Notes: generated by a model from the sequence alone, not told the origin. Shown: positions 51,117 to 60,304, numbered from the stretch's first letter. The stretch: DNA of 64,000 nucleotides from DAOTTY01 sp964451095 (GCA_964451095.1 CAYVGI010000009.1:1-64000), one strand, 5' to 3'. Made by a program: numbers and translations.

Positions 51117-52535
51117 ATGGAGCTACCAAACTACAACCGTAACACCCTGCCATGGTGGTGTGTGCTGCCGATTATGTTCGCAATTTCCACGCTGGCGTGC
51201 ACGCTGGCACCGTCCAGCGCCCCGCCAACGCTAAGCCCGCGCACATCTGCCACACCGCCGCCGACCATCGGCTACGCGACGATTGCCCCGGCAGACCTTC
51301 CGGCAGACGCATCACCCGCTGCAACGACGGTTGCCCAACCAGACCCAGGGCTGAATGCGGTGATGCAACAGGTTGAGTCGGATCGTCTGATGAGCCACGT
51401 CCGCACGCTGCAAGGGTTTTACACACGCCACGTCAACAGTCCGCAAGACCGCGAAGATCGGGGCATTGGCGCGGCGAAGCGCTACATTGAGGGGCAACTG
51501 CGTGCGGTAGAGAATGAATCCCAGGGGCGTATGCGCGTCTTCACCCAAGATTTTGCGCTGGACTGGTCGGGCGTTCGCACGACGCAGTCGAACATCATCG
51601 CCTATATTCCTGGCACAGAGCCAGGCGCAGGCACCATCGTCATTGGGGCGCACTACGACAGCCGTGGCAACGATGACACAGACGCCACTGCCTATGCCCC
51701 CGGCGCGAACGACAACGGCACGGGCGTTGCCGCGCTCATCGAAATGGCGCGAGTGCTATCCCAGCGGCAGTACCGCAGCGCGATTGTGCTGGTTGCGTTC
51801 AGCGCAGAGGAGGTAGGGCGAAGGGGCAGCATTGCCTTTGTGAATGACTACATCCGGGCGAACAATATCGACCTGAAGGCGTACATCAACGTAGACGCCA
51901 TCGGCAGCCAGGTTTATGCAGATGGCACCGTGAACGACCGCCAACTCCGCGTGTTCTCCCAGGGACCGAACGAGTCGTCGCCCTCACGGCAGCTTGCCCG
52001 CTTCTCGGAAATCGCCGCGCTGAATTACATCCCGCAGATGGAAATCGTCGTGCAAGATGCGCTTGACCGACAGGGGCGCTACGGTGACCACTTCTCGTTT
52101 GAGGAGGCAGGCTACCCGGCGATCCGCTTTATTGAAATGGCGGAAAACAGCGCCTACCTGGACACAACCGACACGATTGACGGCATTAGCCCAACGTACT
52201 TCCGTCGCTCCACGCAAACGATCCTGACGGTTGTGATGGTCGCTGCGGATGGAATGCAACCGCCCTCGAATATCTCCCTGCGCGATAACGACAATGGCAC
52301 CCAAACGCTCGTGTGGGCAGAGGTACCGGGCAGCAGCGGTTATGTTGTGGCGCTGCGCCAGCCGAACTCGATGATCTACCAACAGTTCGAAACGTCGCAG
52401 TCGTCCGTCACCTGGGATGGGTTCACATCCTACGGTGCCATCGCCGTTGCGGCAAAGGACGGCAGGGGCATGATGGGGATGTTGTCGGAGGAGATCCAAC
52501 TGGGCGCGGATTTCACGGTTGCCGGGAGCCCGTAG
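51117..52535 (+). CDS. Secreted or lipoprotein M28-family metallopeptidase
   Basis: A 472-aa exported aminopeptidase-like protein. The N-terminus has a hydrophobic signal ending S-T-L-A-C28, a weak lipobox, followed by a Thr/Pro-rich linker. The dinuclear zinc site of M28 enzymes is complete: G-A-H-Y-D-S (near 178), P-G-A-N-D-N-G-T-G, A-E-E-V-G, N-V-D-A-I-G and D-H-F-S-F. The last 90 residues look like a fibronectin-type beta domain (ISLRDNDNGTQTLVWAEVPG). It probably trims extracellular peptides. The assigned start has only a weak ribosome site. Confidence 0.9.
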   Translation: MELPNYNRNTLPWWCVLPIMFAISTLACTLAPSSAPPTLSPRTSATPPPTIGYATIAPADLPADASPAATTVAQPDPGLNAVMQQVESDRLMSHVRTLQGFYTRHVNSPQDREDRGIGAAKRYIEGQLRAVENESQGRMRVFTQDFALDWSGVRTTQSNIIAYIPGTEPGAGTIVIGAHYDSRGNDDTDATAYAPGANDNGTGVAALIEMARVLSQRQYRSAIVLVAFSAEEVGRRGSIAFVNDYIRANNIDLKAYINVDAIGSQVYADGTVNDRQLRVFSQGPNESSPSRQLARFSEIAALNYIPQMEIVVQDALDRQGRYGDHFSFEEAGYPAIRFIEMAENSAYLDTTDTIDGISPTYFRRSTQTILTVVMVAADGMQPPSNISLRDNDNGTQTLVWAEVPGSSGYVVALRQPNSMIYQQFETSQSSVTWDGFTSYGAIAVAAKDGRGMMGMLSEEIQLGADFTVAGSP

Positions 52536-52544
52536 CCGACGGTG

Positions 52545-52550
52545 TATAAT
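52545..52550 (+). promoter_or_regulatory. Candidate -10 box (TATAAT)
   Basis: A consensus TATAAT lies in the 53-bp gap after the peptidase gene. Transcription would start near 52557, which argues for the downstream start codon of the next gene. No convincing -35 was found at 16-18 bp. Confidence 0.4.
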
Positions 52551-52588
52551 GGGACATGCAATACGAGCTACACAGGTGCCAAATATCA

Positions 52589-53278
52589 ATGACTACAAAC
52601 AACCAAGACGCCACATGGCGCATCGCAGCAAAGGATGACCAACACCCACTGCACAAAGCAACGTGGGCACTGTTCAGCGACCGAATGAAAGTAAAGGCAA
52701 CTGCCAAGCGATTGCAGGAGCAAAAGTCGGAGGTCATCACCTATGCGACCACGATCTTGCGGACACCCGAACTGCATGAGCTTGAGGCGTTTGGCAGCGG
52801 TAATGGTCCGATCAACAGTGTGAAGCTGCTGGGATATTGGCAAGTGACCGAAGCGATCCCCGATTTGATAGATGTTCTGATAGATGACATTGGCGAAATG
52901 GACGTGTTCGAAATTGCGGACGCCGCAATCACGGCGCTGAGTAACATGGGGCAGGCAGCAGTTGAGCCAGTGCTTGCCTTTGGCGAAAAGTACCCACAGG
53001 CGGCAACCACAGCGGCCAGCATCCTGGGCGTTGCCGGGCGTAAAGACCCGCTTGCCTATGCGTTCATCCAGCGCACGTTTGAGGACATTGATCGTGATAA
53101 TCGATTTGATGCGGACTTTGTGAGTGGTTGCTTGCTGGATTGTGACAAAGAGCAGGCAGTGCCCTACCTGCAAGAGATGATCAAAAAGGGTGGCTTTACC
53201 AAAGATGCCCGCAAAGCGATCCAGCAGAATATTGATATGGTGCCAGAAGGTTATTTTGCCGAGCGCGATTTGTATTAA
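52589..53278 (+). CDS. HEAT-like repeat protein
   Basis: A 229-aa cytoplasmic protein. I prefer ATG 52589, which has AGGTG 10 bp upstream; ATG 52556 lies at the predicted transcription start and would be leaderless. Helical repeats run from about residue 45 to 215 (LLGYWQVTEAIPDLIDVLID, ALSNMGQAAVEPVLAFGEKY, then CDKEQAVPYLQEM). This resembles HEAT repeats of the PBS-lyase type, used as scaffolds. No enzymatic motif is present. It is followed after 21 bp by a membrane protein gene and may be co-transcribed with it. Confidence 0.75.
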   Translation: MTTNNQDATWRIAAKDDQHPLHKATWALFSDRMKVKATAKRLQEQKSEVITYATTILRTPELHELEAFGSGNGPINSVKLLGYWQVTEAIPDLIDVLIDDIGEMDVFEIADAAITALSNMGQAAVEPVLAFGEKYPQAATTAASILGVAGRKDPLAYAFIQRTFEDIDRDNRFDADFVSGCLLDCDKEQAVPYLQEMIKKGGFTKDARKAIQQNIDMVPEGYFAERDLY

Positions 53279-53299
53279 CTGTATGAAGTTGAGGCGATT

Positions 53300-53977
53300 A
53301 TGACGATCCCAGAGATCTCCCCGCTATTTATTTTTTCCATGTGCGGTCTTTCCGTGGTGTGCCTTGGTGTGTTTGGCGTCGGGGCGTATATGTTCTTTCG
53401 CTTTACCAGTGGCGAACTGTTCGAACTTGTCGGCGGGTTTTGGGGCGGTGGCGATGACAACGACTCGTCAGACGTGCCCGTCCCGCAAGCGTCGTCGGCA
53501 CGGCGTGACCTGCGTGCCCGTGCCCAATCGTTCGACTTTGACGCAGCCGTGCAAAACCAATCGCAAAGTGCGAACCCCAACCGCTTTGGGGAAAATACCA
53601 GCCTGCGCCCAGACCAACAAAATACGTTTAACCCGGCGAAGCGGGATTTGAACCTGCGCCCCTCCGGTACACAGTCGGACAATCCTGATGCACTGCACGC
53701 CCCGCCGCCGCCGAACTTTAACCCCAACAGTGAGTACCTGCCCAATACCAACAGCAATGTTGGCGGGCGTGTGGGGCGTTGGAATACCGGGCGTGGGCAG
53801 GATGGTCAGCGGATGGACAGCTTTGGTTCCACACCCAATGCCCCCGATGGCCTAGGTAAGAACCGCTCCGCACGGTTTGACGAGGGACGCCGCACGCGCC
53901 GTAACAGCAACCGCAGCGATGATGAGGTGTTCGGTGGGATGCTGGACGCTGATGGCGATGGAGATGTGGATTATTAG
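53300..53977 (+). CDS. Single-pass membrane protein with disordered Asn/Arg-rich tail and Ca-binding-like end
   Basis: A 225-aa protein. One membrane helix lies near the N-terminus (about 8-33, PLFIFSMCGLSVVCLGVFGV). The rest is low complexity, rich in Asn, Asp, Gln, Arg, Ser and Gly, without predicted fold. The last residues read M-L-D-A-D-G-D-G-D-V-D-Y, resembling a calcium-binding D-x-D-x-D-G loop as in EF-hands or thrombospondin type 3 repeats, but only one copy is present. GAGGCG lies just upstream of the ATG. It overlaps the convergent gene by 4 bp. The function is unknown. Confidence 0.65.
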   Translation: MTIPEISPLFIFSMCGLSVVCLGVFGVGAYMFFRFTSGELFELVGGFWGGGDDNDSSDVPVPQASSARRDLRARAQSFDFDAAVQNQSQSANPNRFGENTSLRPDQQNTFNPAKRDLNLRPSGTQSDNPDALHAPPPPNFNPNSEYLPNTNSNVGGRVGRWNTGRGQDGQRMDSFGSTPNAPDGLGKNRSARFDEGRRTRRNSNRSDDEVFGGMLDADGDGDVDY

Positions 53978-54498
53978 CTGACGAGCAGCGTGAGTTGCTG
54001 TACAAGTGCCGTGCGCTGCGACAGTCTTTCTTCCGCAATGTACACAAACTGTGCCCCGTCTGCTGGCGGGGTGTTGTCATCTGTGTAGTAAATGCTGTAG
54101 TCCTTGCGAAGCAGGCGATGATAGGACTCCGGGTTGTAGGTGGCAGCGCTGTAGGCAAGTGTTTTGCTCCCCACGGTGATTGTCACGCCGTCTGCACTTT
54201 GTGTACACCATACCCCAAGCAGCGTCAGCGTTTTGTAGCCGAAAAAGCCTACGCCCTTGTGCCACAGCAATGCCGCGCACGTGGGCACGGCCCCACCGCG
54301 CCACACTGATTTCGGACCGTGGAGGTGAGGGGTGCCGTTGGCGTTCTGCTGGCACGCCTCTAATGCCCCCCACGCATTCAGCCCATCTAACACGGCGGAA
54401 AGCTCACGCTGCACGCCCTCGGCACTGCGGGCACGTTGGCGCTGTGCGTGCTGCTGTATGATCGTGTCGTAACGTTCCTCACTTGTCCGCTTCGTCAT
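53974..54498 (-). CDS. Hypothetical protein, partner of the YbjN-like gene
   Basis: A 174-aa protein starting at ATG 54498; the frame extends 16 codons upstream. It begins TKRTSEERYDTIIQQHAQRQ and contains a Cys-bearing central part (ACQQNANGTPHLHGPKSV, C-A-A-L-L-W) and short hydrophobic strands. No family is recognised. It overlaps the upstream YbjN-like gene by 20 bp and so is translationally coupled to it. A shared pathway is likely, but no function can be given. Confidence 0.65.
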   Translation of the reverse strand: MTKRTSEERYDTIIQQHAQRQRARSAEGVQRELSAVLDGLNAWGALEACQQNANGTPHLHGPKSVWRGGAVPTCAALLWHKGVGFFGYKTLTLLGVWCTQSADGVTITVGSKTLAYSAATYNPESYHRLLRKDYSIYYTDDNTPPADGAQFVYIAEERLSQRTALVQQLTLLVS

Positions 54499-55033
54499 AG
54501 TCTTGCTCCACTTCGTAGATTGCCTCAACAGGTGTGCGCCCACCAAACATCACACGCATCAGCCCTGGCATGTAACGGTCTAGGGTTTGCACTGCCGGGT
54601 AGACCGTCGCCCGCACCATCGGCGGTTGCAACTGCACGTCTTCAAAATCCAGGCTGCTTTTGTAGCGAATCTCGCCGTCTGAGTAGTCCATTTCGAAGTT
54701 GCCAATGCGCAACCCGTAGTTTGCCCGTGTGATGAACTCTGCGATAGCGCCGCGCACCTCCTCCGGTGCCTTGATGGGCGCGACTGCGTAGAATAAAAGC
54801 TGTTCGAGGTCGGTGCGGACTAACATGTAACAGTTTTGCTGTCCGTTTTTGCCGCTAAACTGCATGTGGAGCACATGCCTGTTCCCCAGGCGGTGTGGGT
54901 GCCAGTCGTCGTCTTCCAAAAAGCTGCGCACAACGTCGAACCCACGCAGTCCATTTGGGGTGGGTTTAGGAGTGTTCGCGGTAGAATTGTCGTCGTTGTC
55001 ATCTTCGCCGGGGGGTTGTGCGAAGTCGTCCAT
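54479..55033 (-). CDS. YbjN-domain (type III secretion chaperone-like) protein
   Basis: A 184-aa cytoplasmic protein. Residues 1-30 are acidic and Pro/Asn-rich. From about 30 to 165 the pattern (VVRSFLEDDDWHPHRLGNRH, GQQNCYMLVRTDLEQLLFYA, then V-R-G-A-I-A-E-F-I-T-R-A-N-Y-G-L-R-I-G-N-F-E-M-D) matches YbjN/DUF1790 proteins, which share a fold with secretion chaperones. No secretion system is in view. Its start is preceded by GTGTCGCAGGACAAG, a fair ribosome site. Confidence 0.78.
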   Translation of the reverse strand: MDDFAQPPGEDDNDDNSTANTPKPTPNGLRGFDVVRSFLEDDDWHPHRLGNRHVLHMQFSGKNGQQNCYMLVRTDLEQLLFYAVAPIKAPEEVRGAIAEFITRANYGLRIGNFEMDYSDGEIRYKSSLDFEDVQLQPPMVRATVYPAVQTLDRYMPGLMRVMFGGRTPVEAIYEVEQDYDEADK

Positions 55034-55139
55034 ATTTCTTGTCCTGCGACACCTCTAATTGCACATCAAATTGATGGCGTCATTATACAACCTTGGCGCA
55101 TTAAAACACATTGAGGGGCAAAATCCGCTCAACTTACGT

Positions 55140-55167
55140 TTGAAGGCACACCATCGCGCTCTATAAT
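55140..55167 (+). promoter_or_regulatory. Promoter of the trehalose synthase gene
   Basis: TTGAAG (55140-55145) and a consensus TATAAT (55162-55167) are separated by 16 bp. Transcription would begin near 55174, leaving a leader of about 49 nt with an AAGGAC ribosome site. Confidence 0.55.
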
Positions 55168-55222
55168 GGCGTACACTCCACTAACGACAAAATGAAACAC
55201 ACACGTAAGGACAAGCACAACT

Positions 55223-56821
55223 ATGTCACAGAACTGGCACCTGAACGCCGTTTTCTACGAGCTATACCTGAGGGCATTTAAGGACAGCAACGGCGACGGC
55301 CATGGGGACTTTGCCGGGCTGCGGGAGAAGCTGGACTACTTGCAATGGCTGGGCGTGGATGTCATCTGGTTGTTGCCCACCTACCCCTCCCCCCTGCGCG
55401 ACGATGGCTACGACATTGCCAGCTACTACGGCGTGCACCAGCAATATGGCTTAATGGAAGACCTGCGCATGACCATTGAGGAGATTCACCGCCGGGGGAT
55501 GCGCGTAATTACCGATCTTGTGCTCAACCACACGTCGGACGAGCACCCATGGTTCAAAGAGTCGCGCCGCTCCAAGGACAGCCCCATGCGCGATTGGTAC
55601 GTTTGGACGGATGACCCTGCCAAGTACACGGGGGTTCGCATCATCTTCACGGACACAGAGCACTCTAATTGGGCGTATGACGAGGGCAGTGAGCAGTACT
55701 ATTGGCATCGCTTTTACAGCAGCCAGCCAGACCTCAACTACGATAACCCTGCCGTGCGTGAGGAGATGCTGCGCATCGTGCAGTATTGGCTAGAAATGGG
55801 CATTGATGGCTTCCGGGCAGATGCAGTGCCCTACCTGTACGAGCGTGAGGGCACAAGCTGCGAAAACCTGCCGGAAACGCACGGGTTCCTCAAGCAGTTG
55901 CGTGCCTACATGGACGAGCACTTCCCCGGCACGATCCTGCTGGGAGAGGCGAACATGTGGCCCCAAGACTTGCTGCCGTACTTTGCCAACGGCGATGAAT
56001 TCCATATGGCGTTTCACTTCCCGGTAATGCCGCGCCTGTTCAAAGCGCTTGCCCTGGCAGATCGCAAAGATGTGGTGGACATCCTGGCGGACACGCCGCC
56101 CATCCCACGCTACTGCCAGTGGGCAACCTTCCTGCGCAACCACGACGAACTGACGCTGGAAATGGTCACTGATGAAGATCGTCAGTTTATGTGGGACTTC
56201 TACGCGCCGGAACCGCGCCAGCGGCTTAATCTGGGCATTCGGCGGCGCTTGGCACCCCTGCTAGACAACGACCGCCGTAAAATCGAACTGATGCACAGCC
56301 TGTTATTTACGCTGCCGGGCGCACCCGTGATGTATTACGGTGATGAGATTGGTATGGGGGACAACATCGCCCTGTTCGACCGCAATGGCGTGCGCACCCC
56401 GATACAGTGGGATGATTCCATCAATGCTGGGTTTAGCCCCGCCATCCCAGACGAACTGTATGCGCCTGTGATTGACGACGATGTGTTCGGCTACCCACGG
56501 GTCAACATCGCATCGCAAATGCACGATAGCGAGTCGATCCTGAATGTGGTGCGGCATATGGTGCACACCCGCAAGAACCTGGCGATGCTGCCCAAGGGGC
56601 AGATGACCTGGATGGACGAGCACCCGGATGCGTCGCTGTCCTTCTGGCGGGCGGATGAGGCGGGCAAGTTCGTGGCGCTGCACAACTTAGCAGATGAACC
56701 CCTGACAATCTCGCTGCCAGAGGGGCACTATATTGATGTTTTGAACAAAGGCGAGCGAGAGGCAGGCGGTGAGGTTACGCTGCCCCCGTACGGCTATCGG
56801 TGGCTGCTGGTTGGCTCGTAG
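55223..56821 (+). CDS. treS: Trehalose synthase (maltose alpha-D-glucosyltransferase, GH13)
   Basis: A 532-aa GH13 enzyme that interconverts maltose and trehalose. The catalytic residues are nucleophile D200 (GFRADAVPYL), acid/base E242 (L-L-G-E-A-N-M-W) and stabiliser D308 (F-L-R-N-H-D-E-L). The calcium-site stretch DSNGDGHGDF and V-L-N-H-T-S-D-E-H-P-W-F are typical of the TreS branch, as are Y-L-Y-E-R-E-G-T-S-C-E-N and M-Y-Y-G-D-E-I-G-M-G. No maltokinase domain is fused. The protein has no signal peptide and acts in the cytoplasm, consistent with osmoprotection or carbon storage. Confidence 0.93.
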   Translation: MSQNWHLNAVFYELYLRAFKDSNGDGHGDFAGLREKLDYLQWLGVDVIWLLPTYPSPLRDDGYDIASYYGVHQQYGLMEDLRMTIEEIHRRGMRVITDLVLNHTSDEHPWFKESRRSKDSPMRDWYVWTDDPAKYTGVRIIFTDTEHSNWAYDEGSEQYYWHRFYSSQPDLNYDNPAVREEMLRIVQYWLEMGIDGFRADAVPYLYEREGTSCENLPETHGFLKQLRAYMDEHFPGTILLGEANMWPQDLLPYFANGDEFHMAFHFPVMPRLFKALALADRKDVVDILADTPPIPRYCQWATFLRNHDELTLEMVTDEDRQFMWDFYAPEPRQRLNLGIRRRLAPLLDNDRRKIELMHSLLFTLPGAPVMYYGDEIGMGDNIALFDRNGVRTPIQWDDSINAGFSPAIPDELYAPVIDDDVFGYPRVNIASQMHDSESILNVVRHMVHTRKNLAMLPKGQMTWMDEHPDASLSFWRADEAGKFVALHNLADEPLTISLPEGHYIDVLNKGEREAGGEVTLPPYGYRWLLVGS

Positions 56822-56827
56822 TGCTGG

Positions 56828-57154
56828 TTATGCGCGCACACGGTCAATAATGTCTAGCCATTGCTTTGCTTGCATGTAGCTCGCCTGGGAACCGCGCTTG
56901 GCGTTCAGACGCATTTGCTGAACCAGCGGTTCCCCACCGTAGTGCAACACCACAGAGAGCCACTCGCCGATGGTTTTGGGTAGGCGCTTCTGCTCCACAA
57001 TCATGTTGGCGATTTCCAGTACGCGCTTTGCCCGTACACTGCCGGGGTCATTCAGTGCTGTTGGGTCTTGTTGGTAGCGCAGCACCATCTGCCGGGCGAT
57101 GTCGTCGTCTTTCATGTTACGGATTGCTGTGGTGATTGCAGCTTTTGTTTTCAT
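56828..57154 (-). CDS. Small hypothetical protein
   Basis: A protein of 108 aa from ATG 57154, or 119 aa from ATG 57187. I prefer the shorter form because the upstream ATG lies inside an inverted repeat that looks regulatory. The sequence is helical and basic (KAAITTAIRNMKDDDIARQM, LPKTIGEWLSVVLHYGGEPL, then M-Q-A-K-Q-W-L-D-I-I-D-R). No domain is recognised. It lies convergent to treS with 6 bp between stops. Confidence 0.6.
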   Translation of the reverse strand: MKTKAAITTAIRNMKDDDIARQMVLRYQQDPTALNDPGSVRAKRVLEIANMIVEQKRLPKTIGEWLSVVLHYGGEPLVQQMRLNAKRGSQASYMQAKQWLDIIDRVRA

Positions 57155-57172
57155 CGTTACAACGCCAAATTC

Positions 57173-57219
57173 TTTTACATTTTTCACATGGCAAAATAGT
57201 ACACATGAAAAATGTAAAA
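57173..57219. promoter_or_regulatory. 14-bp perfect inverted repeat upstream of a small gene
   Basis: TTTTACATTTTTCA (57173-57186) mirrors TGAAAAATGTAAAA (57206-57219) exactly. The arm centres are 33 bp apart, close to three helical turns, which suits a pair of regulator dimers on one DNA face. It sits just upstream of the preferred start of the small gene ending at 56828. Confidence 0.5.
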
Positions 57220-57272
57220 TGCAATATTTCGACCGTTTGAGATTCGTTATTATTGCCCGATTGTTACACCCG

Positions 57273-59750
57273 CTAGCTGGGGGGCTGCGGGGGGACGACT
57301 GTAAAGGGGACCGCGTCTAGAATTTGTGCGGAGCCATCCCCCCTGGCGATTTCCGCCGTCAGTTGGTAATCGCCAACTTCTAGCTGCCACCACGCGGTGT
57401 ACGGCGGCGTGGTAGCGACGGCAACCACCCTGCCGTTTAGTCGATATGTCACCTGGGTTGTGTCCAACGGTGCGCCCACGCTCAGGCGTAGCTTTTGCGT
57501 TTCGATTGGCAGGACAGGCGACAGCTCATAGGTTGTGTAGGGGTCGGGCGAGAGCACACGCAGCGGGTTATCTTGCCGCTGTACTGCTGCTGTGGGTGGC
57601 TCCGGGATGTTGTTCGCGGCTCCCCAGGCGCGTGCCGCGGGCGGCAGCACCATAAATAACTGCTCTAGCTGGCGGTGGGGTGGCGTTGTTTCGTCCGCCA
57701 GGCGACCCGTGAGCGTATCTACAGCGAAGGTCTGGTACAGGTCATCATTGTCTGTTGGCACCGTGCCCGCCACGAACCACTCCCAGCGCGTGTTTGGGCA
57801 CGCATCTGTGGGCAGCAAACCCGACGGCACGCACACTTCTGCCCTTACGACGCCCGGTGGTCGCTCGAACGCTGTTGACGGCATATCCGCCGTAAAGCTG
57901 CGAATGACATGGTGCCACACCGGACCTGCCCCGGTTAGCCCGGTTGCGTTAATCATCGGTGTGTAGTCTGCGTTGCCCACCCACACCCCAACGACTAGCT
58001 CTGGTGTGTAGCCCACCACCCAGTTGTCGCGGAAGTCGGTGGTTGTGCCGGTTTTGGCGGCGGCGGGTCTGCCGATGTTGAGCAGGCTGTGCCTACCAAA
58101 ACCGGGTACCCTGGCGTGGTCATCGCTCAGCATGTCGGTCACGATGAACGCCACGTTTTCATCTAGCACGCGGGCACCTGTGTGCGGACGGTGCGAGTAG
58201 AGTTGTTCGCCATCTGCGGTGGTGATGCTGTGGATGAGCGTAGGTTGCACCCGTGTGCCGCCGTTTGCCAGCGCACCGTAGGCAGCAGCGAGGTTCAGCA
58301 AGCGCACTTCGCCGCCGCCCAGCGTCACGGACAAGTCTACATCGTTGTTGGCGGCAAGTTCGTCAACGCCCATGTCTGTCATGAACTGGATAAAGGGACG
58401 CACCCCCACGCGCTCAACGGCGATCACCGCCGGGATGTTATATGACGACGCCAGCGCCTCTCGTACCTGCACCGGACCGTGCTCTTGCAGGTCGAAGTTT
58501 GCGGGCACATAACTTTCCAGGCGGCGTGTGACAAACGGTGTGCGAATGTCGAGAATCATGGTTGCTGCCGTCCAGGGCGCGACCTGTGTGGGGTCTAGTG
58601 CGAGGGCGTATGTAAACGGCTTGAGCGTGCTGCCGGGTTGCCGGGGTGTGAGCGCGAGGTTCATTGCCCCGCTGATGCTATCGTCAAAGTAATTGGGACT
58701 GCCCAGCATGACTCGTACCTCACCTGTTTGTGGGTCGAGTGCGACGACGGCGGCGTTGTTGGCATTAGCGGGTATGCGCCCGGGCACATCCGGCGCGTTC
58801 AGGCGGTCAAGCTCCCGTGCTACGATGCGTTCTGCGGCGTGGTGCCAGTCTAGGTCAATCGTGGTGACGACGTCTAACCCCTGCGTGTACAGTGCGTCTG
58901 GGTAGGTCTGTTCGAGTTCTTGCCATACTGCCATCACGGCGTGCGGTGCTTCTATCGGGTAGGGTATCGCTGCGTATTGTAAGCCGTCTGCCTTGGCAAT
59001 CTCGGCGTCTGCCTCTGTGATGTACGCCTGCTTCGCCATCAAGTCCAGCACGGTTTCCTGGCGTGCTTTTGCTGCGTTCGGGTTGGTTGTCGGGTCGTAT
59101 TGGGTTGGGGACTGCGGCAGACCGACCAAAAGCGCACACTCTGCCAATGAGAGATCACCTGCTGCCTTGCCAAAGTACGCGCGTGCGGCTGCGTCAATGC
59201 CGTGTGCCAGGTTGCCAAAATCAGTCTGGTTTAGCCAAAGCGCGAGCACCTCATCTTTGCTGTATGCGCGTTGCAGCCGCAAAGCGAGCACCACTTCGCG
59301 CAGTTTGCGGCGCAGCGTGCGTTCGGCACGGGCATGAGGATCCAGCAGGAGGTTGCGTGCCACCTGCTGTGTGATCGTGCTGCCCCCGGCGACCACCTCG
59401 CCGCCGCGCAGGTTGAGCCACAGCGCCCGCACGATACCGCGCAGGCTCACGCCGGGGTGGTCGTAAAAGTCCGCGTCTTCTGTAGCGATGACGGCGTTGA
59501 CACAGTGCGCAGGCATCGCGTCCAGCGGCAAAACGGTGTTGCGCCCGGTGCCATCGGGCGTGATCTCATACAGCAGGCGCATGTTGCGGTCATAGATGCG
59601 GGTGGAGGGCAACGCCAGCCCCGCGTCAACATCGGCGATGGACGGCAACCCGCGCAGAACGTAGCCGTACACCAGGGCAGCGCCCAGCAAGAGCAATGCC
59701 ACCGCAGTGCCCAATAGGTAAATCCATTTAAAGCGTAGAAGTCGTCTCAT
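57273..59750 (-). CDS. Class A penicillin-binding protein (PBP1C-like)
   Basis: An 825-aa bifunctional peptidoglycan synthase from ATG 59750 (a GTG at 59771 adds 7 residues). After one membrane helix (about 10-32), the GT51 glycosyltransferase domain shows A-T-E91-D-A-D-F-Y-D-H-P-G and G-G-S-T-I-T-Q-Q (122-129). The transpeptidase domain has the SxxK motif in G-S-T-L-K-P-F (near 373), S-Y-N in A-S-S-Y-N-I-P and K-T-G-T (near 568). A C-terminal beta domain (about 740-825) resembles the PBP1C tail. All catalytic motifs are intact, so cell-wall polymerising and cross-linking activity is expected. Confidence 0.93.
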   Translation of the reverse strand: MRRLLRFKWIYLLGTAVALLLLGAALVYGYVLRGLPSIADVDAGLALPSTRIYDRNMRLLYEITPDGTGRNTVLPLDAMPAHCVNAVIATEDADFYDHPGVSLRGIVRALWLNLRGGEVVAGGSTITQQVARNLLLDPHARAERTLRRKLREVVLALRLQRAYSKDEVLALWLNQTDFGNLAHGIDAAARAYFGKAAGDLSLAECALLVGLPQSPTQYDPTTNPNAAKARQETVLDLMAKQAYITEADAEIAKADGLQYAAIPYPIEAPHAVMAVWQELEQTYPDALYTQGLDVVTTIDLDWHHAAERIVARELDRLNAPDVPGRIPANANNAAVVALDPQTGEVRVMLGSPNYFDDSISGAMNLALTPRQPGSTLKPFTYALALDPTQVAPWTAATMILDIRTPFVTRRLESYVPANFDLQEHGPVQVREALASSYNIPAVIAVERVGVRPFIQFMTDMGVDELAANNDVDLSVTLGGGEVRLLNLAAAYGALANGGTRVQPTLIHSITTADGEQLYSHRPHTGARVLDENVAFIVTDMLSDDHARVPGFGRHSLLNIGRPAAAKTGTTTDFRDNWVVGYTPELVVGVWVGNADYTPMINATGLTGAGPVWHHVIRSFTADMPSTAFERPPGVVRAEVCVPSGLLPTDACPNTRWEWFVAGTVPTDNDDLYQTFAVDTLTGRLADETTPPHRQLEQLFMVLPPAARAWGAANNIPEPPTAAVQRQDNPLRVLSPDPYTTYELSPVLPIETQKLRLSVGAPLDTTQVTYRLNGRVVAVATTPPYTAWWQLEVGDYQLTAEIARGDGSAQILDAVPFTVVPPQPPS

Positions 59751-59804
59751 ACCTGCTATTCTAAGCGACACTCACGCCAAAGTCGGTATACGACTTGCCA
59801 CCGT

Positions 59805-60218
59805 TTAGCCAGCGGCACCGCTTAGGAACTGCACCAGCACAAAACCAACCAGCAAGATCACGCCGCCCGTAATTGCCACTGGGGTGTAGCCCACGCTGCC
59901 CCGGTAGGCGTAGTCGTTAAAGAACATTTCCATGTCTTCCTGATTGTTCACATCAAACTCGTTTGTCGGTGTGAGTACACGTGCCCGCGTGAGCTTGCGC
60001 TCAATCGTGACCACGGCGCTGCCGCGCGTGGAAATCCACGCCATCCCGATGAACATGCCGATAAGGGGAATAAGCGCCAGCGGAATGACGACGGCGGCGG
60101 GCGCACCCTTCTGCTTGGTGATGACGGTGGAGTCGGGTGATTGTGATTCGATGGTCCAGCCGTTTTCTCGCACCTGGTTTACAAAATCGGTATAGGTGAT
60201 GTTGCCATAACTACTCAT
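59805..60218 (-). CDS. Small two-helix membrane protein
   Basis: A 137-aa protein. The N-terminal 40 residues are soluble (YGNITYTDFVNQVRENGWTI, then E-S-Q-S-P-D-S-T-V-I-T-K), followed by a membrane helix (about 42-62), a beta-like middle and a second helix (about 113-133). No family is recognised. It is divergent from the GT39-like gene, with 86 bp between starts, and lies 54 bp upstream of the penicillin-binding protein gene on the same strand. The upstream gap shows no clear promoter. Confidence 0.65.
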   Translation of the reverse strand: MSSYGNITYTDFVNQVRENGWTIESQSPDSTVITKQKGAPAAVVIPLALIPLIGMFIGMAWISTRGSAVVTIERKLTRARVLTPTNEFDVNNQEDMEMFFNDYAYRGSVGYTPVAITGGVILLVGFVLVQFLSGAAG

Positions 60219-60304
60219 TACGTATCACTCAACATTTCTTCTCAATTTACCAACAAATACGCAATAGCAAATTACGCTTTCGTGTCTTAATGTAAATTGT
60301 ACCG

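Noticed and set aside
53641..53660. tRNA T-arm-like string on the minus strand (GGTTCAAATCCCGC)
   Set aside because: No acceptor stem, D-arm or anticodon stem could be formed around it, the T-stem itself has a mismatch, and the bases are in frame within the 53300-53977 gene.
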